NCBI RefSeq assembly: GCF_017488845.2
Contig: NZ_CP083370.1
Coordinates: forward strand, 1,612,001 to 1,676,000
From: Ensifer canadensis
GTDB lineage: Bacteria > Pseudomonadota > Alphaproteobacteria > Rhizobiales > Rhizobiaceae
Length of the DNA: 64,000 nt
Direction of reading: 5' to 3'
Under the pieces are notes generated by a model that worked only from the letters and a program-made list of their open reading frames with translations, did no database searches and was not told where the DNA came from. The position numbers were made by a program, and so were the translations under genes. Shown here in pieces: positions 57,239 through 64,000 of this stretch. Positions within the stretch are counted from its first letter, which is position 1. Each line of letters starts with the position of its first letter.

Positions 57239-59179
57239 ATGAAATTGGAGAAGACGTTGGCCAATATCGATTCAGCCGTAGCGAGGAGATCACGAGTCTA
57301 CGCTGGTAGACCCGGATTTGCCGCGCGGCACGCCAAGACGCTGACCTCCGCACGCAGTGCATTGTTCTCGCTGTCGATCGCGGCAGCCCTCGTTTTTGCA
57401 GTCGAGTTGATCGTGCGCCAGTCCATGGCCGACACGGTCGCCTACTTCCTCGATCCGACGCGCCCCGCATGGACCACCATCGGTGCATTCTTCCTGATCC
57501 TTCTCGCCATCGATGGCGTTTTCGGCCGCGAACACAAGTCCGCCGTGGTGCTCGCGCCGCTGGCGATCATACCGGCCATCATCTGCCAGCAGAAGCAGGT
57601 CTTTCTCTCCGACCCGCTCTATCCGACCGACTTCCTCTTTGGCCGCCAGATCCTCGAATTGATGCCTGTGCTTGTCAAGGATCGTCCGTGGACGGCCGTC
57701 GGCATCGTTGTCGGCCTCATCGCAGCCGTTACAACCATCGGCCTGTTGCTGCGTTACGCCTGGCGCAACTTCCCCAAGCTGACACGCCGCGAGCGCATCG
57801 CTCGCGCAGCTTTTGCGCTGCCGCTGCTCTTCGCCTTCTGGCACATCATGGATTACAACCAGTTCTCCTGGATCCGTGATCGCCTGAAGGTCATCCCGAT
57901 CATGTGGGACCAGACCGAAAACTATCGTCACAACGGCTTTGCGCTGGCGTTTGCGATCAATCTGCCGATGGCCAACGTCAACGCGCCCGCCGGCTACATG
58001 GCCGATGCGATCGATCGCATCCCGGTCAAGCCGCTGCCGGCCGGCACCTCCCACCGCAGCAAGCCCGACGTCATCGTGCTGATGAGCGAATCCTTCTGGG
58101 ATCCGACCCGTCTGCCGAACGTCAAGCTTTCGCCCGACCCGATGCCGACGATCCGCGAAATGCAATCTGGCAACGTGTTCTCGCCAGAGTTCGGCGGCAT
58201 GACGGCCAATGTCGAATTCGAAGCGCTGACCGGCTTTTCGAATGCCTTCCTGCCCTATGGCAGCATTCCGTACCAACAGTACATCCGCAATCCGATCCCC
58301 TCGCTTGCCACCTTCTTCCGTGGCGAGGGTTACGTTTCGCGTGCCATCCATCCGTTCCAGAGCTGGTTCTGGAACCGCACCGCCGTCTACAAGGCCTTCG
58401 GCTTCGACACCTTCAAGTCGGAGGAGAATATGCCGCCGATGCAGAAGCGCGGCATTTTCGCCTCGGACGAATCCCTGACCAAGGAGATCATCCGCCAGGC
58501 GGACGCCATGGATGACCCCTTCTTCTTCTTCGCGGTAACGCTGCAGGGCCATGGCCCCTATGAGCCGAACCGCTATGCCAAGAATACCATCAAGGTCGAA
58601 GGCAACCTGCCGGAGAGCGATCGCCAGGTGCTTGAAACCTACGCCCAGGGCGTCAAGGAAGCCGACGAGAGCCTGAAGAAGCTGATGGACTGGGCCAAGC
58701 AACGTGACCGCGAAACCATCATCGTGCTCTTCGGCGACCACCTGCCGCCGTTGAACACGGTCTACACCAACACCGGTTTCATGAAGGGCGTGACCGCGGA
58801 GCGCAAGGGCTCGAAGGACCAGATGAAGGCGCAGCACGAAACTCCGCTCGTCGTCTGGTCGAACAAGACGGGTCCGAAGAAGAATGTCGGCACGATCAGC
58901 CCGGCCTTCCTTTCCTACCAGATCCTCATGCAGTCCGGCTACGAGCATCCCTACTATACCGGCTTCCTCGGCAAGGTGCACGACCAGTACCGCGTCGTCG
59001 ACCGCTACATGCTGATCCGCAAGAACGGCAAGGATGTCGCCGAATGGTCTCGTCAGCCGAAGGTCCCGGCCCTGCTGCGCGACTATCGCTTCCTCCAGCA
59101 CGACATGATGTTCGGCAAGCGCTACTCGACCGACCGCTTCTTCAAGTCGCACGCGGATCTCTACGCCGCAGGCTTCTAA
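57239..59179 (+). CDS. LTA-synthase-like phosphoglycerol transferase
   Basis: A 646-residue membrane enzyme. About five helices (for example LFSLSIAAALVFAVELIV and AVGIVVGLIAAVTTIGLLL) lead to a periplasmic sulfatase-fold domain from about residue 275. That domain begins KPDVIVLMSESFWDPT (metal glutamate) and has GGMTANVEFEALTGF (catalytic Thr), TLQGHGPYEPN and LFGDHLPP. In rhizobia such enzymes add phosphoglycerol to cyclic glucans or make glycerophosphate polymers; which one is unknown here. A TTG at 57257 has a better-placed GGAG and may be the true start. Confidence 0.85.
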   Translation: MKLEKTLANIDSAVARRSRVYAGRPGFAARHAKTLTSARSALFSLSIAAALVFAVELIVRQSMADTVAYFLDPTRPAWTTIGAFFLILLAIDGVFGREHKSAVVLAPLAIIPAIICQQKQVFLSDPLYPTDFLFGRQILELMPVLVKDRPWTAVGIVVGLIAAVTTIGLLLRYAWRNFPKLTRRERIARAAFALPLLFAFWHIMDYNQFSWIRDRLKVIPIMWDQTENYRHNGFALAFAINLPMANVNAPAGYMADAIDRIPVKPLPAGTSHRSKPDVIVLMSESFWDPTRLPNVKLSPDPMPTIREMQSGNVFSPEFGGMTANVEFEALTGFSNAFLPYGSIPYQQYIRNPIPSLATFFRGEGYVSRAIHPFQSWFWNRTAVYKAFGFDTFKSEENMPPMQKRGIFASDESLTKEIIRQADAMDDPFFFFAVTLQGHGPYEPNRYAKNTIKVEGNLPESDRQVLETYAQGVKEADESLKKLMDWAKQRDRETIIVLFGDHLPPLNTVYTNTGFMKGVTAERKGSKDQMKAQHETPLVVWSNKTGPKKNVGTISPAFLSYQILMQSGYEHPYYTGFLGKVHDQYRVVDRYMLIRKNGKDVAEWSRQPKVPALLRDYRFLQHDMMFGKRYSTDRFFKSHADLYAAGF

Positions 59180-59219
59180 ACCACACCCGCACACGTTCGT
59201 GCGACATCACTGGCCTCTG

Positions 59220-59259
59220 AACAGAGCCGGACGGTAAACCGCCCGGCTCTGTGCATTTT
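59220..59259 (+). terminator. Rho-independent terminator
   Basis: ACAGAGCCGGACGG and CCGCCCGGCTCTGT form a long stem with loop TAAA, followed by GCATTTTC. It lies 41 bp after the transferase gene. Confidence 0.85.
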
Positions 59260-59436
59260 CTCATCTATCCCGTTGATTTCCTCGTCGAAGTGGTGCGCTT
59301 AAGCGCGTCGCGATCTTTCCGATTCGCTCACTGCGCTTTAGGCTCTTGTTTTTTGCCCGTGTCGTTATCGCAAATCCGCCGCACACTTTTGCGCGAAACG
59401 CTTTCGATATCGTCCGATCCATTTCCGGAGATAGCC

Positions 59437-59985
59437 ATGCCGCATTTGAACGAACTCTCGCAGCACATCTTCGGCAAACCGATGGCCGAGCTCGGCGAAA
59501 TCGAGCGCCGCATCCTGACCCGCGCCAAGGAACGACGCACCGTTGCAACCGACACCAATGCCGCGTTCAGCGCCGAGCTGTCCGTCGGCGACCGGCTCGC
59601 CGACGCCATTGCCAGGATTGGCGGCTCCTGGGGGTTCATTCTCAGCTTTTGCGGCTTTCTCGTCGTCTGGGTGATCATCAACACCGTCTTGCTGGTGACC
59701 GGGGCCTTCGATCCCTACCCCTTCATCTTCCTCAACCTGCTGCTTTCGATGCTGGCGGCGCTGCAGGCGCCGGTCATCATGATGTCCCAGAACCGGCAGG
59801 CCGAGCGCGATCGCTTCGCTGCGGCAAAGGACTATGAGGTCAATCTGAAGTCGGAAGTCGAGTTGATCGCCCTGCACCACAAGGTGGACGATGTGCTACT
59901 GCGCGAGATCGCCGAGCTGAGGACCGACATCGCCAATCTTAACCGCCAGCTTTCCCAGTATCGGCACATACCCGACAATGAATAG
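59437..59985 (+). CDS. DUF1003 membrane protein
   Basis: A 182-residue protein with the DUF1003 core: LADAIARIGGSWGFILSFCGFLVVWVIIN, then PYPFIFLNLLLSMLAALQAPVIMMSQNRQ, giving two helices with the conserved APVIMMSQNRQ. The C-terminal part is a charged coiled coil (LLREIAELRTDIANLNRQLSQ). The start at 59437 has CCGGAG six bases upstream; a start at 59251 would add a non-conserved leader. Function of the family is unknown. Confidence 0.85.
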   Translation: MPHLNELSQHIFGKPMAELGEIERRILTRAKERRTVATDTNAAFSAELSVGDRLADAIARIGGSWGFILSFCGFLVVWVIINTVLLVTGAFDPYPFIFLNLLLSMLAALQAPVIMMSQNRQAERDRFAAAKDYEVNLKSEVELIALHHKVDDVLLREIAELRTDIANLNRQLSQYRHIPDNE

Positions 59986-60180
59986 ACACCGGACAAGCCA
60001 CTAAAGCGCGCAAGAATCTGCAAGATTCCTAATTCAATCACAAATTTGTATTTTGCAACAATAGGCTATTTCTGACTATTGAAACAACCTATTAGCGTAT
60101 CGAAAAATTAACACTTGGGGAGCACCGTCAAGGCGCAGGGACAGAGAAAAAGCAGTCACGGTTCGGTCGGAGTTGCTGAT

Positions 60181-60603
60181 ATGTCCAAAATAACGCGCCT
60201 GTTCGGCAGCCGCGATGGCGCTGCCGCAATTGAATTTGCAATCATCGCCCCTCTATTCTTTCTATGTGTGTTGACGTTGATCGCCTACGGCATCTACCTC
60301 AGCGCGGCCCACTCCATTCAGCAGATAGCCGCCGACGCAGCGCGCACCGCCATTGCCGGACTTTCCGAAGGCGAGCGAGAACTCCTTGCCACGGACTACA
60401 TCCAGCGCACGACCATGGACCAAGCCTTCATCAAGCCGTCCCGTATGACGGTCACCGTCAAGGACGATGCTGGTAACGCCAACCAGTTTACCGTGAGGAT
60501 CAAGTACGACGCCGGCGATCTCCCGATCTTCAACATGTTCACTTTCGCCATGCCGAGCGAAAATATCGAGCGCTTCGCTACGATCCGTTTGGGAGGTATC
60601 TGA
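60181..60603 (+). CDS. TadE-like pilus assembly protein
   Basis: A 140-residue pseudopilin-like protein with a short basic N-terminus (SKITRLFGSRDGAAAIEFAII), the TadE hallmark AAIEFAIIAPLF, and one helix. The rest is a globular periplasmic part (QQIAADAARTAIAGLSEGER). TadE and TadG assist Flp/Tad pili, but no other tad gene is present in this window, so this is an orphan pair with the next gene. CGGAG lies nine bases before the ATG. Confidence 0.8.
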   Translation: MSKITRLFGSRDGAAAIEFAIIAPLFFLCVLTLIAYGIYLSAAHSIQQIAADAARTAIAGLSEGERELLATDYIQRTTMDQAFIKPSRMTVTVKDDAGNANQFTVRIKYDAGDLPIFNMFTFAMPSENIERFATIRLGGI

Positions 60604-60604
60604 T

Positions 60605-61620
60605 ATGGGTTTGAAAGCGCCGGGAATAGCACACCTCGCCCGATCAAGAGGTGGCAACGTCGGCATATCCGCCGCTCTCGTCATGCCGCTCGTGATCGCC
60701 TCCATGGGACTTGGCATCGACTACGGTTACCTCACGGTCCAGAAGCAGGAAATGCAGTCGACCGTCGATCTTGCTGCCATCGCCGCCGCATCGAACGTCT
60801 CCTCCGCCGAGCAGGCTGTTCTCAAGTACTTCTCCAACAACCATGTCAATTTCGCTGTTGCGACGCCCTCCGGCCTGTTGACCGTCGATGGCAAGGTTCT
60901 GCCGCCCGGCGACGTCGGGACGGAAAAGGTCGACGGCGTGGCAACGGTCACGCGTGGACGGTATGTCCCCGATCCGGGCGTCGCAGCCGGCCAGCGCTTC
61001 GTCAGGGATGCCGCAGGGCATAGACGGGCTTGCGGCCCTTGCCGGTATGCGCATTCGGTTGCCGATCTATGTCGAGCTTGCCCACGCAGAAGCCAAACTT
61101 GCCGACATCCGTTGCTACGGCGGCAAGCCGGAGAACGCGGCAGTCGTCGTCGACGCGGTGCCGGGCGTCGCTGAGATCGCCGTCGGTGACGTCAATCCGA
61201 AGGTGCTTTCGAGTTTCTCCTTCGACGCTCGGGTCGAGCGCGCCCGCATCGTCGATGCGCTGGCGGTCAAGATCGACGCCATCGCTCACGTCGAGGCGCA
61301 GAACCTTCAAGCGTCCCGCCTCACCTTCAGCCCCGCCGAAGTGGCCGCACGCTCGATCAAGAGCGTTTCGACCAAGGACATCCTGTCGTCGACGACGAAG
61401 ACCCTGCTCAACAATCTGGACCTGAACATTCAGGTGTTGTTCCTGACGCTCGGCAGCCCGACTATCCTGCAACAGGCGCTTGCCCAGACCTTGGCCGCGG
61501 TCACGAAACCGGTGGACGATCTGCTCTACAATCTGCTGCTCCTAGTGGGGGGTACGCGTGGGAGAAGCCGATGTCCGCGTCACCGGCGTCAAATGTCAGC
61601 CACCGGTACTGGTGCAGTAA
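60605..61620 (+). pseudogene. TadG-like protein, decayed
   Basis: It begins one base after the TadE stop with ARSRGGNVGISAALVMPLVI and a helix, as in TadG. After GVAAGQRFV (about 61003) the reading changes frame, and the middle part of a TadG-type protein is missing, pointing to an internal deletion. The second segment (RLPIYVELAHAEAKLADIRCYGG to VDDLLYNLLLL) then changes frame again at a six-G run near 61553-61558. It ends GEADVRVTGVKCQPPVLVQ and a stop at 61620. Two lesions make a functional product unlikely. Confidence 0.75.
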
Positions 61621-61701
61621 CAGCCTCGCGACAGCACAAAGGGACTGGCAACGGAAAATCGATTGCCGATGCTTTCGAACAAAATGACGGGTTCGCACGT
61701 T

Positions 61702-62733
61702 ATGGGCAAGGTAGAGCTGCTACATGCAGATGGGTTGAGTAGTATCGAAGCACACGTGGCGAGGGATCGGAACCCGAGGCGTATGCGAGAGATCGTCGGG
61801 AGACGTGCGCGACAGATGCAGTTGGTTGCAAAACAGGGGGATGCTGCACCGGAGAAACCGCTCGCCTTCACGGCGGACGGATTGCTGCGCAACCCGCTCC
61901 TGCGCGAGACGCTGCAGATCAGCGCTCGCGATCTGATGGCGGTCTATGATATTTTTCCACGTGTGGCTCGTCTCGTCGCCTCCCACCAGAAATGGACGCT
62001 GACCCAGGCCGCTTACGCGCTTCATCTTGAGCGCGACCCGTCTCACCCCGATTCGGGAGTGACTGCCGCGCGGTTGTTGAAGTTCATGCGCGAGACCGGC
62101 GGCGCAAGCAGGAACACGGCAGCCGCATTCCTGTCCGAGCTGCTCGCCTACAAGCTGCTGCGCGATGTCAGAGGTGAGCGGACGAACAAGAAGGTTCGCC
62201 CACTTGAGCCGACGGAAGTCAGCGAGAGCGCCATGATGCGTTGGTTCATGAGCCAAATGGGCACGCTCGACCGCCTCGATGGCGGCAGACGTCTGGAACA
62301 TGTCGAGGCCGACACCTCTGTCCTTGGACGCACGCAGCCGATCGCGGCGCGAATGCTCCTGTCCGACAAGAATTGGAGCGAGCCCCCCGAAGGCGTTGCC
62401 ATCTTCGTTTGGACCGAATGCGGGGGCTTGCTGCTCGATGACCTCATGGCGCGTCCGAAAAGCCTGACGCCCGTGGACGGAAAGGTCTGGCTGGAACTCA
62501 ATCTCGCCGAGCTTGCCAACCACTACACCATCTCCAACACGCACGTGCGCAGACTGTTCACCAAAGCGCAGGACACAGGTTTCATCGGCCGATCGAACGA
62601 CGGCTCCCGTGGACGCTTTTGGATGAGCGCCGGACTGGTCGACGAGTATTGTCGCTGGCAGGCTATAAAGCTCGCGGCCCTGGCCAATGCCTATGAGCGA
62701 GCCACGGACGGTGCAGTCCGGTTGGCGAAATAG
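61702..62733 (+). CDS. Unknown protein with winged-helix-like C-terminus
   Basis: A 343-residue soluble protein that I do not recognise. Two regions look like DNA-binding winged helices: ATLLKFMRETGGASRNTAAAF-like helices at about 120-145, and LNLAELANHYTISNTHVRRLF near 270-290 followed by FIGRSNDGSRGRFWM. A transcription regulator is the simplest reading. Alternative in-frame starts are 61669 and 61684; none has a strong ribosome site. It follows the decayed TadG by about 80 bp. The window shows no gene it obviously controls. Confidence 0.55.
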   Translation: MGKVELLHADGLSSIEAHVARDRNPRRMREIVGRRARQMQLVAKQGDAAPEKPLAFTADGLLRNPLLRETLQISARDLMAVYDIFPRVARLVASHQKWTLTQAAYALHLERDPSHPDSGVTAARLLKFMRETGGASRNTAAAFLSELLAYKLLRDVRGERTNKKVRPLEPTEVSESAMMRWFMSQMGTLDRLDGGRRLEHVEADTSVLGRTQPIAARMLLSDKNWSEPPEGVAIFVWTECGGLLLDDLMARPKSLTPVDGKVWLELNLAELANHYTISNTHVRRLFTKAQDTGFIGRSNDGSRGRFWMSAGLVDEYCRWQAIKLAALANAYERATDGAVRLAK

Positions 62734-62827
62734 GTCATTTCCTTCACTAAGTGCGGCCCGGCGTCGCCGGAGGTTCGCGCGCACGGATCGCGTCATCGCC
62801 TGGCGGCCGGAAGTGGCTTGAACGGTC

Positions 62828-63226
62828 CTACGACCGGCCCGCTTCAAACTTCGGCAGATCGTCGTTAATGTCGTAGAAATCGCCCTTGTCGGCACAGAAT
62901 ATGTGATAGCCGGGTAGGAGATCCGTCGGCTTCTCAAAGGCGCCGGCCATGATCGAGACGTATTCGGCGCTATCGGATTTCCAGAACAGAGCCGAGCCGC
63001 AGTTGCGGCAAAAACCACGCTGCGCGCCATCGCTCGAACGATACCAGGTCACGTCCTCCGCCCCCTCAAGTTCCATGTCGCGATCCAGCACATTGGTCGC
63101 GGCGTAATAGAGGCCCGTCTGCTTGCGGCATTGCGTGCAATGGCAAAAGATCAACTCGCGCAGTTCGCCCCGCGTCTTGAACCGCACTGCCGCGCAAAGG
63201 CAGCTGCCGCTGTGAATATCCGACAT
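62828..63226 (-). CDS. GFA-family (CENP-V/glutathione-dependent) zinc protein
   Basis: A 132-residue protein with the zinc cysteines of the GFA fold: GSCLCAAV, FCHCTQCRKQTG and GFCRNCGSALFW. Members include a formaldehyde-activating protein and many uncharacterised ones, so the activity is open. The gene is on the same strand as the DAHP synthase upstream, with an inverted repeat between them acting as a terminator, so it probably has its own promoter. Confidence 0.88.
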   Translation of the reverse strand: MSDIHSGSCLCAAVRFKTRGELRELIFCHCTQCRKQTGLYYAATNVLDRDMELEGAEDVTWYRSSDGAQRGFCRNCGSALFWKSDSAEYVSIMAGAFEKPTDLLPGYHIFCADKGDFYDINDDLPKFEAGRS

Positions 63227-63250
63227 GGTCCCCGACCTCCTGAAACGAGA

Positions 63251-63285
63251 AATGCCGGGCCAGCTTCGCGAGCCGGCCCGGCATT
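63251..63285 (-). terminator. Terminator between aroG-type gene and GFA gene
   Basis: Perfect 11-bp arms AATGCCGGGCC/GGCCCGGCATT are followed on the minus strand by TCTCGTTTC. A second small hairpin, GGTTCAG-AAAAT-CTGAACC, lies at 63310-63328, closer to the stop. Confidence 0.65.
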
Positions 63286-63347
63286 GTCAATTTCATAGCG
63301 ACCGCTCGAGGTTCAGAAAATCTGAACCGTGCGGCAATGCCTCAGTA

Positions 63348-64000
63348 TCAGCCGTTGACGACCAGCTTCTTCTCGTCGCGGCCGCCCTTCATGCGCTCGG
63401 CGAGCAGGAACGCCAATTCCAGCGCCTGGTCCGCATTGAGGCGAGGATCGCAATGGGTGTGGTAGCGATCGGCGAGATCGTCACCCGAAAGCGCACGGGC
63501 GCCGCCGGTGCATTCGGTAACGTCGTTGCCGGTCATCTCGATATGAATGCCGCCCGGGTGCGAGCCTTCCGCACGGTGGATCTGGAAGAAGCTTTCGACT
63601 TCCGACAGGATCCGCTCGAACGGGCGGGTCTTATAGTTGTTGAGCGTGATCGTGTTGCCGTGCATCGGATCGCAGGACCAGACGACCTTCTTGCCTTCGC
63701 GTTCAACCGCGCGGATGAGGCGCGGCAGGTGCTCGGCAACCTTGTCATGGCCGAAGCGGCAAATCAGCGTCAGGCGGCCGGCTTCGTTGGCCGGGTTGAG
63801 CAGATCGATCAGTTCCAGAAGGCCGTCAGCCGTCAGCGACGGGCCACACTTGAGGCCAAGCGGGTTCTTGATGCCACGGCAATATTCGATATGGGCGTGG
63901 TCCGGCTGGCGGGTACGGTCGCCGATCCAGATCATGTGGCCCGAAGTCGCATACCAGTCGCCGGAGGTGGAATCGACACGCGTCAGCGCCTGCTCGTAGC
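63348..64000 (-). CDS. aroF: Class II DAHP synthase, C-terminal part
   Basis: Cut by the window edge; 217 residues of about 460 are present and the start lies outside. It makes DAHP from phosphoenolpyruvate and erythrose 4-phosphate, the first step of the shikimate pathway. The plant-type (class II) signatures are [26 protein letters not shown] and [16 protein letters not shown], with [11 protein letters not shown] at the C-terminus. Genes of this class are called aroF or aroG in different genomes; I use aroF with reserve. Confidence 0.92.
   Translation of the reverse strand, partial: YEQALTRVDSTSGDWYATSGHMIWIGDRTRQPDHAHIEYCRGIKNPLGLKCGPSLTADGLLELIDLLNPANEAGRLTLICRFGHDKVAEHLPRLIRAVEREGKKVVWSCDPMHGNTITLNNYKTRPFERILSEVESFFQIHRAEGSHPGGIHIEMTGNDVTECTGGARALSGDDLADRYHTHCDPRLNADQALELAFLLAERMKGGRDEKKLVVNG

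Noticed and set aside
57290..59194. A 634-codon minus-strand frame opposite the phosphoglycerol transferase
   Set aside because: The plus-strand product has a clear sulfatase-fold enzyme; the opposite frame has no family features.

Overview
The window is chromosomal DNA of an alphaproteobacterium of the Rhizobiaceae, most likely Ensifer/Sinorhizobium. Supporting signs are high GC, four copies of a Rhizobium-type intergenic mosaic element (RIME), a giant growth-pole-ring protein found only in Hyphomicrobiales, a cytochrome bc1 operon, and a malic enzyme gene beside a sinR/sinI-type quorum-sensing pair, an arrangement I associate with Sinorhizobium. Assignments come from motifs, lengths and gene context; no database search was run.

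Layout. 1-1.5 kb: end of a YcjX-like gene and its YcjF-like partner. 1.6-3.3 kb: a Tat-exported molybdopterin oxidoreductase with a b-type cytochrome. 4.1-5.9 kb: folP-folB-folK. 6.9-7.0 kb: a predicted small RNA with an anti-Shine-Dalgarno loop. 7.1-7.9 kb: a ferredoxin and a lone Hpt phosphotransfer protein. 8.5-15.3 kb: a 2242-residue membrane coiled-coil protein (GPR/RgsE-like) with tandem 87-bp repeats. 15.9-18.5 kb: an intact IS21-family element with a 6-bp target duplication, set in non-coding DNA. 19.2-22 kb: petABC (fbcFBC). 22.3-26.2 kb: two ABC exporter genes, one frameshifted.

26.5-31 kb: acetyltransferase, trmL, a SoxR-controlled flavin reductase with soxR, hemF between inverted RIMEs, and small envelope proteins. 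31.1-35.3 kb: an MCE (Mla-type) lipid transport operon. 35.4-41 kb: dipeptide epimerase, MFS carrier, an LpxH-like phosphoesterase and the malic enzyme. 41.2-42.7 kb: luxR/luxI pair with a lux-box-like site. 42.9-45 kb: a DUF2865 protein and bluB behind a cobalamin riboswitch. 45-50.5 kb: two small metabolic clusters, each with its own divergent regulator. 50.5-57 kb: a diguanylate cyclase, a frameshifted ankyrin gene, a beta-propeller protein and nadE. 57-64 kb: an LTA-synthase-like phosphoglycerol transferase, a DUF1003 protein, a TadE gene with a decayed TadG, an unknown winged-helix-like protein, a GFA protein, and the end of a class II DAHP synthase.

Most of the window is housekeeping core. 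The points most worth following are the internal repeats of the giant polar protein, two predicted small RNAs, the precise SoxR promoter, the sin locus, a BluB tail that overlaps its convergent neighbour, and two frameshifts that both lie in GCGCGC tracts.
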